The notes under the pieces are model-generated. The model had not been told where the DNA came from and ran no database searches. It saw nothing but the letters and a program-made list of their open reading frames with translations. Source: an uncultured Bacteroidota bacterium (GTDB taxonomy: Bacteria; Bacteroidota; Bacteroidia; Bacteroidales; P3). From it: a DNA stretch of 64,000 bases. The translations under genes and the position numbers were made by a program. Position 1 is the first letter of the stretch. Every line of letters begins with the position of its first letter. This document shows, piece after piece, positions 1 to 7,195 of this stretch. The stretch is from assembly GCA_902775135.1 (NCBI GenBank), contig CACYKY010000006.1:183432-247431 (forward strand), read 5' to 3'.

Positions 1-3000
1 GCCGAAGTGACGGTGCGCTATCGCGGAGTGGATCAGGCCGGAACACAGGAGATGTTCGACCGCTACTACTCGCCGGCTTTCGCCAGCGGTTCCGCCATCA
101 TCAACGCTCTCTACCCCAAGGCTGTCCGCACCACCGCTCCCGTGCGCTACCTCATCGTGGCCAACAGCATGTTCCGCGGCCATCTGGACACCTTCGTGGA
201 GTGGAAGCGCCGCAAGGGCTTCATCACGGACATCGTCTACACCGACGACCCCGCTGTGGGCACCACCACGACAACGATTTCGGCCTACATCAAGCGTCAG
301 TACACCGAGGCCACCACCGCCAGCCCTGCTCCCACCTATGTGCTGCTGGTGGGCGATGTGGCTCAGCTGCCGGCCTTCACCGGCGTCTCCTCGTCCGAAC
401 ACGTCACCGACCTCTATTATATGACATGGACCACTGGCGACAACCTCCCCGACTGCCACTACGGCCGCTTCTCGGCGCAGAATGTGTCGCAGCTGACGCC
501 TCAGGTGCAGAAGACCCTGATGTATGAGCAGTACACCTTTGCCGACCCCTCGTTCCTCGACCGTGCGGTGATGGTGGCCGGTGTCGACGGTGGCTCCAGT
601 GGCGACTTCGGCTACACCCATGCCGACCCCGCAATGGATTATGCCATCTCCAACTACGTCAATGGCACAAAGGGTTTCTCGGATGTGCGCTATTTCAAGA
701 ACAACACCTCCATCGCCCCGACTTGCACCACCAACGTCACCATCGCCGGCAACTCCAACAGCATGTCGGCTACGGTGCGCAGCTATTACAACCAAGGCGC
801 CGGATTCATCAACTACAGCGCCCATGGTAGTGCCACCAGCTGGGGTACACCCAACTTCACCACTACCCATGTCTCCTCGATGACCAACAACCAGAAATTC
901 GGCCTGATGATCGGCAACTGCTGCCTGACCAACAAGTTTGACGAGAGCACCTGCCTGGGTGAGGCGCTGCTGCGCAAAAGCAACTACGCCGGAGCTGTGG
1001 GTTACATAGGTGGCAGCAACAGCACCTACTGGTACGAGGACTTCTATTGGGCTGTCGGCGTTCGCAGCGCGGGTAGTATTGGACCCACCATGTCGATGGC
1101 CTACGTTTCGGCCAACCTTGGCGTCTACGACCGCGTGTTCCACACCCACAACGAGTCCTATTCCAACTGGGCCGTTACGCAGGGCGCCATGATGATGCAG
1201 GGCAATATGGCCGTGCAGGCGTCCGGCACGAGCCGCTCGCTTTACTATTGGGAGATCTACCACCTCATGGGCGACCCCTCGGTGATGCCCTATATGACAC
1301 AGGCCGAAACCATGACCCTCAGCGCCCCCAACACCCTCACCTATGGCACCACCTCGCTGAGCGTCACGGCGGCCCCCTATGCCTATGTGGCCCTGACCGA
1401 TACCACCACGCATACCCTCGTGGCTGCCGCTTGGGCCAATGGTAATGGGCAGGTTACCTTGACGCTGCCCGCCACCACGCCCGTGGGAGGATACTCTATT
1501 GCCGCCTGGGCACAGCAGTACAAGCAGGCCTTCCTTCCCCTCAGCATCATCAATCCCAACGGGCCGTTCCCGGCGGTGACCTCCATCGTCCCCGCCAGCC
1601 CCCTGGTGCCGGGCGACACCGTAGCCCTCGAGGTGACCGTCGAGAACAACGGCAACGCTACGGCGAACGGTGTGACCATCAACCTGGTCTCGTCCAGCAC
1701 GCTGCTCACGCTGCCCGTCAGCACCATCAACATCAGCTCGATGGCTGCCGGAAGCCAGCAGGTTTTCTCTACGCAGATTTATGCCATCGTGAACTCCAAT
1801 GCCCCCGACAACACCCCCGTCAACATCACCTCCAGCGCCACATGGACAGGAGGCACCATGACGGCCGTCACCGTGCAATCCCTGACCATCGGGTCGCCGG
1901 TGCTGAGCATCAAATATTCCGACCCTGTGCCGAGTGTCCAACCCGGTGGCAACAAGACCCTGACGGTCAAACTTTACAACACCGGCCACGCCGCGCTGAC
2001 GGCCTATAATTTCACCATCACTCCGGCCACCTCGCTCCTCTCCTTCACCTCGACCGCCATTCCCGCTTCAGGCACCCTTGCCGCCGGCGACAGCATCAGC
2101 GCTGTGATCACCCTGCATGGCGACTCGCAGCTCCCCCAGGGCATCGATATACCTCTGTATTTCAATGTCAATGCCCGCTCGGCTACCTTTGCCGACACGC
2201 TGCCCGTATTCGTCGGCAACAGCTACTGTGAGACCTTCGAGAACAACCAGACGCACCTCAGCGGCTGGAGCTACGGCGCCGTGCAATGGCTCATCTATGA
2301 TACGGGCGCTTACGAAGGCAACTACTGCAGCGGTTCGTCCTACACCATGGGTGCCAACCTGACGTCGGAGATGTACATCAGCGTCACCACCACAACGGCC
2401 GACAGCATCAGTTTCTACTATAAGGTATCGTCGGAAGCCAACTACGATAAGTTCCACTTCTACATCGACGGCACCGAGAAGTTCAACGCTTCGGGCGAAG
2501 TGCCCTGGACGCGTGCCGCCTACCCTGTTGCGGCAGGTACCCACATCTTCCGCTTCACCTATTCCAAGGACGGCAGCGTCAGCACCGGCAGCGACCGTGC
2601 GTGGGTCGACAATATCGTCATGCCGCATTCCTCCACTCCCGCCAGCTTCCGCAGCGACACCGTCTGCGTGGGTCAGCACTACACCGTCGGCAACCAGACC
2701 ATCAACACCAGCACTCCCGGCACGGGCAGCGTCAGCACCACCCTTGGCAACGGCACGTTGCTCATGGTGGATTACACCATCGTAGGCGCCCTTGCGGAAG
2801 ACATCTATGATACCGCTTGCGCCAGCTACACCTGGTACGGCACCACCTACACCGCCTCCACCGAGGCCACACATACCGTCAGCGCTATCGGCAACTGCGA
2901 CTCCACCTTCACGCTGCACCTCACCATCTTGGGTGCCGTCAACAACGTGCAGGTTGTCGAGGTATGCGACAGCTTCTACTGGAACGGTATGATGGTCACC

Positions 3001-3486
3001 GAGAGCGGCAACTTCATCGACACCATCCATGGGGCTGCTGGATGCGACACCATCCAGGGATTGCAGCTGACGGTGAACCATTCCGTCCAAGACACCCTCT
3101 ATGCCCGCACCGAGGCTCTGAACTACGATTGGAACGGCACGGTTTACACCGAAACGGGTATTTACCAGCAGACCTTCCCCACCGCCGAGGGATGCGACAG
3201 TATCGTCACCCTCATCCTCGCCTTCGGCAACGATCCTCTGCCGGGCACCGAGGGCATCGACGACCTCGAGACCGCCGCCCTGACGCTCTATCCCAACCCC
3301 ACGGCAGGACAGCTCAGCTTGGGTCTCACGGTCACGGAGGTGGTGGTATACGACATGCTTGGCCACGAGGTGATGCGTCGCGCCAACGTCACCACCCTCG
3401 ACCTCTCCGCCTTCCCGCAGGGCGTCTATATGCTCCGCCTCACGCTCCCGGCAGCCACAGCAACCCGCCGGGTGGTGAAACAGTAG
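1..3486 (+). CDS. C25 (gingipain-like) cysteine peptidase with T9SS sorting domain, 5'-partial
   Basis: The frame is open to the left edge, so the N-terminus (signal peptide, propeptide) is missing. The peptidase core carries the gingipain His in NYSAHGS (codon 823-825) and a Cys pair in GNCCLTN (919-924), the caspase-like dyad of family C25. After it come two CARDB-like beta domains (about 1560-2200), a jelly-roll adhesive domain (about 2220-2620) and three short Cys-Asp repeats (GNCDS, GCDTI and GCDSI, about 2810-3220). The end is a type A sorting domain starting at LYPNPTAGQ and finishing RRVVKQ. It should be exported by Sec, moved over the outer membrane by T9SS and anchored on or shed from the surface. 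Substrate specificity (Arg, Lys or other) cannot be read from the sequence. A strong terminator follows. Confidence 0.93.
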   Translation, partial: AEVTVRYRGVDQAGTQEMFDRYYSPAFASGSAIINALYPKAVRTTAPVRYLIVANSMFRGHLDTFVEWKRRKGFITDIVYTDDPAVGTTTTTISAYIKRQYTEATTASPAPTYVLLVGDVAQLPAFTGVSSSEHVTDLYYMTWTTGDNLPDCHYGRFSAQNVSQLTPQVQKTLMYEQYTFADPSFLDRAVMVAGVDGGSSGDFGYTHADPAMDYAISNYVNGTKGFSDVRYFKNNTSIAPTCTTNVTIAGNSNSMSATVRSYYNQGAGFINYSAHGSATSWGTPNFTTTHVSSMTNNQKFGLMIGNCCLTNKFDESTCLGEALLRKSNYAGAVGYIGGSNSTYWYEDFYWAVGVRSAGSIGPTMSMAYVSANLGVYDRVFHTHNESYSNWAVTQGAMMMQGNMAVQASGTSRSLYYWEIYHLMGDPSVMPYMTQAETMTLSAPNTLTYGTTSLSVTAAPYAYVALTDTTTHTLVAAAWANGNGQVTLTLPATTPVGGYSIAAWAQQYKQAFLPLSIINPNGPFPAVTSIVPASPLVPGDTVALEVTVENNGNATANGVTINLVSSSTLLTLPVSTINISSMAAGSQQVFSTQIYAIVNSNAPDNTPVNITSSATWTGGTMTAVTVQSLTIGSPVLSIKYSDPVPSVQPGGNKTLTVKLYNTGHAALTAYNFTITPATSLLSFTSTAIPASGTLAAGDSISAVITLHGDSQLPQGIDIPLYFNVNARSATFADTLPVFVGNSYCETFENNQTHLSGWSYGAVQWLIYDTGAYEGNYCSGSSYTMGANLTSEMYISVTTTTADSISFYYKVSSEANYDKFHFYIDGTEKFNASGEVPWTRAAYPVAAGTHIFRFTYSKDGSVSTGSDRAWVDNIVMPHSSTPASFRSDTVCVGQHYTVGNQTINTSTPGTGSVSTTLGNGTLLMVDYTIVGALAEDIYDTACASYTWYGTTYTASTEATHTVSAIGNCDSTFTLHLTILGAVNNVQVVEVCDSFYWNGMMVTESGNFIDTIHGAAGCDTIQGLQLTVNHSVQDTLYARTEALNYDWNGTVYTETGIYQQTFPTAEGCDSIVTLILAFGNDPLPGTEGIDDLETAALTLYPNPTAGQLSLGLTVTEVVVYDMLGHEVMRRANVTTLDLSAFPQGVYMLRLTLPAATATRRVVKQ

Positions 3487-3508
3487 GGGTTGGCCCTGAA
3501 AACAAAAA

Positions 3509-3545
3509 AAACGCGAGGGTTCCAATTGCTGGAACCCTCGCGTTT
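3509..3545. terminator. Bidirectional intrinsic terminator
   Basis: A perfect 16-bp inverted repeat (3509-3524 with 3530-3545) and a 5-nt loop, with A-run on one side and T-run on the other. It lies between the convergent C25 gene and the lipoprotein gene and can end both transcripts. Confidence 0.9.
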
Positions 3546-3620
3546 CTTTGACTACCATGGGCACGTTGGCCGCAGGCTTCACTCCTCCAGGACATGCGTG
3601 TAGGTCTCGCCCTGCATCTA

Positions 3621-4034
3621 TCATACACGGACAAGATGAACCACCACGTCGCCGGGGATGTCGGTCATTGGCACGATTGTACCGCTGAAGGTACACTCGT
3701 TCTCAGTCAGGCTGTTGACGGTGTAGACAAAATGGGCCCCACTACGTGGCGTGATGGTCAGCTTGTTGCCGTCCACACCCCAGGTGAAGCCGTTGTTCTC
3801 TGTCACACCGTTGTCGTTGGCCAGACCCGTGCCGTCTTCATTCATAATGAAGAGCATATTCTCTGGCGTCATGTTTTGGCCATTGACAGTCATGCTTTCG
3901 ATTTGCCAAGTGCCGACAAACATCTCGGCACTATAGCTGTCGCCCGAGTTGTTGCCGTCGTTGTCTTTTTCGCCGCAGGCGACCATGGCCGTCATCGCGA
4001 AGGCGACCATCAGAATTGAAAATACTTTTTTCAT
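3621..4034 (-). CDS. Lipocalin-like lipoprotein
   Basis: A 137-residue protein with a signal peptide and a lipobox ending MVACG, so it is lipidated and probably periplasmic or surface-exposed. The mature part starts with an acidic/Asn/Gly spacer, then FVGTWQIESM and alternating beta-strand patterns, resembling the small lipocalin-like (DUF4488/DUF5640-type) proteins common in Bacteroidales. No catalytic residues are visible. It lies 38 nt after the small gene at 4073-4330 and probably shares its promoter. A protein of the same general build is encoded at 39715-40149. Its ligand is unknown. Confidence 0.75.
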   Translation of the reverse strand: MKKVFSILMVAFAMTAMVACGEKDNDGNNSGDSYSAEMFVGTWQIESMTVNGQNMTPENMLFIMNEDGTGLANDNGVTENNGFTWGVDGNKLTITPRSGAHFVYTVNSLTENECTFSGTIVPMTDIPGDVVVHLVRV

Positions 4035-4072
4035 GATTTAAAGTGTTTAAGGATTAATAATTTGATACTTCA

Positions 4073-4330
4073 TCACCGGGCTTCTTTGTTGTCGATACCC
4101 ATACCCCACTCGCGGAACAGATCTTCTGCCGGGCGGTATCTTCCTGCGGCCGAGTCCTCCTCAGCCTTGTCGATTCGTGCGTTGAGTTCCTCCATCGTAT
4201 AGGGTTTCAACTGCTCGCAATCACCTTTCTCAAGGTGGTCGATGAGGTGTTCGGCCACCCAACGCATTTCGCTCCGCGAGAGCGTCCCATATAGGTATTC
4301 AAGCAGGTTGTTCAATGTTGCGGTACTCAT
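4073..4330 (-). CDS. Small cytoplasmic protein, antitoxin-like C-terminus
   Basis: An 85-residue protein without signal peptide or membrane segment. The second half (MEELNARIDKAEEDSAAGRY) resembles the C-terminal toxin-wrapping helix of small Bacteroidales antitoxins, and the first half is helical and could dimerise. There is no toxin gene next to it; the downstream gene encodes a lipoprotein. So it may be a solitary antitoxin-like protein or something unrelated. It has a well-formed promoter just upstream (4354-4384). I do not recognise a named family. Confidence 0.6.
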   Translation of the reverse strand: MSTATLNNLLEYLYGTLSRSEMRWVAEHLIDHLEKGDCEQLKPYTMEELNARIDKAEEDSAAGRYRPAEDLFREWGMGIDNKEAR

Positions 4331-4353
4331 GATCCGAATTCATTTTGATTTTG

Positions 4354-4384
4354 CAAAAATACAAAGAATATTCGGATTGACAAA
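4354..4384 (-). promoter_or_regulatory. Bacteroidota-type promoter
   Basis: On the minus strand this reads TTTG (4381-4384), 19 bp spacer, TATTTTTG (4354-4361), a full match to the Bacteroidota sigma-ABfr consensus. It serves the gene at 4073-4330 and probably the lipoprotein after it. Confidence 0.8.
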
Positions 4385-4404
4385 AAAAATTGTGGTCCGC
4401 AACA

Positions 4405-4444
4405 AAAAAGGTGCCCGCTACAGCATCGTAGCGGGCACCTTTTT
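4405..4444 (-). terminator. Intrinsic terminator of threonine dehydrogenase gene
   Basis: A perfect 17-bp stem (4405-4421 with 4428-4444) with a 6-nt loop. A- and T-runs on the two sides make it active in either direction. Confidence 0.9.
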
Positions 4445-4458
4445 GTTTTATCAGCAGC

Positions 4459-5406
4459 TTAGAGAAGCTTCTTCTTGAGGTTGAGGATCATGTCGTCGGT
4501 CATCTTCTCCAGGTCGTACTGGGGATTCCATCCCCACTCGTTGCGGGCGCAGCTGTCGTCCATCTTGTCGGGCCAGCTGTCGGCGATGGCCTGTTTGATG
4601 GGTTCGGGCTCGTAGACCATCTCAAAGTTGGGGTAGCGTTTCTTGATGGCCTGGTAGATGGTGTCGGGGTCGAAGCTCATGGCGGTGACGTTGAAGCTGT
4701 TGCGGTGGATGAGCTTGGTGGGGTCGGCCTCCATGATGTCAATCATGGCCTTCTGGGCATCGGGCATGTACATCATGTCCATGAGGGTGCCTTTCTTCAG
4801 GGGGCAGACGAACTTCTCGCCCTTGACGGCAGCATAGTAGATCTCAACGGCGTAGTCGGTGGTGCCGCCGCCGGGGAGGGTCTGGTAGCTGATGAGGCCG
4901 GGGAAACGGACGCTGCGGGTGTCCACACCGAAGCGGGTGAAGTAGTAGTCGGAGAGCAGCTCGCCGGTCACCTTGGTGACACCGTAGATGGTGTTGGGGC
5001 GCTGGATGGTGTCCTGCGGGGTGTTGTCGTGGGGAGTACTGGGGCCGAAGGCACCGATGCTCGAGGGGGTGAAGACGGCGCAGCCAAAGAGGCGGGCAAC
5101 CTCAAGGCAGTTCACCAAGCTTCCGATACCCACGTTCCAACCCAGCATGGGGTTCAACTCGGCGGTGGCGCTGAGGATGGCCGCCAGGTTGTAGATGGTG
5201 TCAATGTTGTACTGCTTCACGGCAGTGGCAATCTGCATGATCTGGGTGCTGTCAATGCGCTCCACGGGGCCACGCTCGTAGGGGTCGCCTTTCAGCGGTC
5301 GCAGGTCGCTGCATACCACGTTGTTGTCACCATAGATGTCTCTCAGATTACGTGTGAGTTCGGAACCAATCTGTCCGCCCGCACCGACAATAAGAATCTT
5401 TTTCAT
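4459..5406 (-). CDS. L-threonine 3-dehydrogenase, SDR/epimerase type
   Basis: Oxidises L-threonine to 2-amino-3-ketobutyrate with NAD+, the first step of threonine breakdown to glycine and acetyl-CoA. The 315-residue protein is an extended short-chain dehydrogenase: NAD-binding GAGGQIG at residues 8-14, an acidic strand end (CSDLRPL), the catalytic YGVTK pair, and a FPGLISYQ / GGGTTDYA region typical of the Bacteroidota and animal-type threonine dehydrogenase. It is not the zinc-dependent E. coli Tdh. It looks monocistronic, with its own promoter (-7 element at 5488-5495) and a strong terminator. No 2-amino-3-ketobutyrate ligase gene is adjacent. Confidence 0.92.
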   Translation of the reverse strand: MKKILIVGAGGQIGSELTRNLRDIYGDNNVVCSDLRPLKGDPYERGPVERIDSTQIMQIATAVKQYNIDTIYNLAAILSATAELNPMLGWNVGIGSLVNCLEVARLFGCAVFTPSSIGAFGPSTPHDNTPQDTIQRPNTIYGVTKVTGELLSDYYFTRFGVDTRSVRFPGLISYQTLPGGGTTDYAVEIYYAAVKGEKFVCPLKKGTLMDMMYMPDAQKAMIDIMEADPTKLIHRNSFNVTAMSFDPDTIYQAIKKRYPNFEMVYEPEPIKQAIADSWPDKMDDSCARNEWGWNPQYDLEKMTDDMILNLKKKLL

Positions 5407-5487
5407 TGTTATTTTACTTTATAATTCCTTTATAACAAACAATATATCATGCCATTGCGCTGCCTATCGCATTGCCAATGACACGTA

Positions 5488-5495
5488 CAAAGATA
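5488..5495 (-). promoter_or_regulatory. -7 element for threonine dehydrogenase gene
   Basis: TATCTTTG on the minus strand, 82 bp upstream of the start codon. The -33 box is weak, so only the -7 match supports it. Confidence 0.5.
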
Positions 5496-5520
5496 CAAAA
5501 TAATTTCAAAAGTGAGAAGA

Positions 5521-5901
5521 TTATTTTGCGCTTATCTTCGCCATGAACTTCTCTGTGTCGATGACGAAGCGTTCGTGGGTGCCCTCGCCGATGAGGCCCG
5601 CCTCATCGTAAGCCTTCACGCAGAACACCAGCCGGCGGCGGTCCACTTCCGTAAGCTCGCTGTCGCACCACACGCGCTTGCCTATCGGTGTGGCGGATAA
5701 ATGACTCACATTCACCAGCGTGCCCACGGTGCCCTGCCCCTCGTCGAGGTGTGGCAGCACACTCTCATAGCAGGTCTGCTCCACGAGGGCCACGAGCATC
5801 GGTGTGGCGAACACGTCCACCAGCCCGCTGCCTACCCTTGCGGCACTCATCTCCGGAGTTACAATCTGCTCCCTATGTCCTTTTATTCCAGTCTCTATCA
5901 T
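5521..5901 (-). CDS. Hotdog-fold acyl-CoA thioesterase, FlK-like
   Basis: A 126-residue single hotdog domain resembling the fluoroacetyl-CoA thioesterase-like family. The family triad can be placed: Thr in FATPMLVALVEQTCYE, a Glu in the same helix, and the His in NVSHLSATPIG. It probably hydrolyses a short acyl-CoA in the cytoplasm. The family is widespread in gut Bacteroidales and its physiological substrate is not settled; fluoroacetyl-CoA itself is unlikely here. It is separated from the TlpA gene upstream by a strong terminator, so it has its own promoter inside or close to that hairpin region. Confidence 0.85.
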   Translation of the reverse strand: MIETGIKGHREQIVTPEMSAARVGSGLVDVFATPMLVALVEQTCYESVLPHLDEGQGTVGTLVNVSHLSATPIGKRVWCDSELTEVDRRRLVFCVKAYDEAGLIGEGTHERFVIDTEKFMAKISAK

Positions 5902-5905
5902 ATCA

Positions 5906-5941
5906 AAAAGTTTGCATCCTTAACGCAGGATGCAAACTTTT
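5906..5941 (-). terminator. Intrinsic terminator ending the 12.7-6.0 kb operon
   Basis: A perfect 15-bp stem (5906-5920 with 5927-5941), 6-nt loop, flanked by A- and T-runs. It sits 26 nt past the TlpA-like gene and only 4 nt before the thioesterase start codon. Confidence 0.9.
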
Positions 5942-5967
5942 ATTGCGCAAAACTATGCGATGTGGAT

Positions 5968-7191
5968 TTACAACATCTTCTGCAGTTGCTCCTCTATGGC
6001 CTCTTCCAGCGTCGGGTGGTAGCCGCTCTGCACCTTGGCGATCTTGCCGTCGCGGTCGATGAAGAAGAGGGTCGGGTAGGCGGCTATGTGGTAGGTTTGG
6101 GAGAGCTGGCGTTCGGAGAAGAGGACTGTGTAGGTGATGCCGCGCTTGGCGAGGAAGTCGGCCATCTCGTCCTTTTCGGGGTTGTCGATGGGGTCAATGC
6201 CGAGGAGCACGACACCGCGGTCTTTGTATTTCTCGTGGAGATTCTGCAGGAACGGCAACGCGGCGCAGCAGGGGGCACAATGCTTGTAGAAGAAATCGAG
6301 GAGGACCACCTTTCCCCGCAGGTCGGCGAGGCGCACGGTGTCGCCGGCGAGCGTGGGCAGCGCCCAGTCGGGTGCCGGAGTACCCTCGGCGAGGGGTTCG
6401 GGCGGCGTATAGGGGACATAGTCTCTCCTTGGAAGATTGGCTGGGATGGCGTCCAAGGTCAGGCGGGAGGGGTCTACCTCGGGAGAGAACTCCAGCAGGC
6501 GGCAAAACTCATATTGGCATGTGGTGTCCTGCCTCTCGACATTGTCGTAAACCTCGGTGTACTGGACGGGCAGGTAGTCCCGCTGGTCAATCCAGATGTT
6601 GACTTCGTAACGGATGGTGGTGATGCCGAAAATGGTGTCCGGATCGAAATTCGTATTGAAGTAAGTGACACGGTAGCAGGGCTTCCCGTCGAGGAGGGTT
6701 TCCGAGAGGGAGTAGATGAAGTTGCTGTCGGCCAGCCAATTCTTGCCGGGAAGGGGGTGGCAGTTCTCCTCCGTCAAGGGAGTGTAGAACTTTTGGTTGT
6801 GCCGTCCGGCGATAATCTTGTCTGCCCATTGGTCGCACGACTGGATAACCGCCGCGGTGTCGGAAATCCAGACTTTCTCGCGCCCTGTATAGAGTATGTG
6901 AACTTTCCAGTTCGCCTTCTCGTCCAACGGCTCGAAGAGCATGTTGAAAGCTTTCCCATAGATGGTGTCGTCGGGCAGCTTGCGGAAGTCGCAGGTGTGG
7001 CGCTCGGCGGTCGTGTCCTTGTCGGACATAAACTTCATCTTGCGCTCCATCACGTAATGCCCCTGTTGTATGGACAGGCATTTCTCGCGCGATAGGCGGA
7101 GAATGTTTTTCGCTTCGTCGTAGGTGTTATTCTGTGCTATTGTACTTCCTATGGCCAGCACACAGGCCAGTAACATGATTGGCTTCTTCAT
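5968..7191 (-). CDS. TlpA-family thiol-disulfide oxidoreductase with N-terminal beta domain
   Basis: A 407-residue secreted protein. The signal peptide ends in a TIAQNN context. Residues about 25-260 form a beta-rich domain with no named family that I can assign. Residues about 270-405 are a TlpA/ResA thioredoxin domain with active-site C-A-P-C (Cys305, Cys308, followed by a third Cys) and the cis-Pro region AYPTLFFIDRDGKI. It probably reduces or isomerises disulfides of exported proteins in the periplasm. As the last gene of the sigma-led operon (4 nt after the C10 protease gene), it may serve folding of the protease or of Cys-containing partners. A terminator follows. Confidence 0.9.
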   Translation of the reverse strand: MKKPIMLLACVLAIGSTIAQNNTYDEAKNILRLSREKCLSIQQGHYVMERKMKFMSDKDTTAERHTCDFRKLPDDTIYGKAFNMLFEPLDEKANWKVHILYTGREKVWISDTAAVIQSCDQWADKIIAGRHNQKFYTPLTEENCHPLPGKNWLADSNFIYSLSETLLDGKPCYRVTYFNTNFDPDTIFGITTIRYEVNIWIDQRDYLPVQYTEVYDNVERQDTTCQYEFCRLLEFSPEVDPSRLTLDAIPANLPRRDYVPYTPPEPLAEGTPAPDWALPTLAGDTVRLADLRGKVVLLDFFYKHCAPCCAALPFLQNLHEKYKDRGVVLLGIDPIDNPEKDEMADFLAKRGITYTVLFSERQLSQTYHIAAYPTLFFIDRDGKIAKVQSGYHPTLEEAIEEQLQKML

Positions 7192-7195
7192 TTTG

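Noticed and set aside
2068..3696. A 542-codon minus-strand open frame
   Set aside because: It is antisense to the C25 protease, whose domains and sorting signal are clear. The translated protein is rich in Gly/Ala/Arg/Val without domain pattern, as expected of a shadow in GC-rich DNA.
4073..4330. Complete toxin-antitoxin pair
   Set aside because: Only the antitoxin-like protein is present. The neighbouring gene is a lipoprotein and no RelE-, Fic- or PIN-like protein is nearby.
5701..7095. A 464-codon plus-strand open frame
   Set aside because: Antisense to the TlpA-like gene and crosses the terminator at 5906-5941; no domain.
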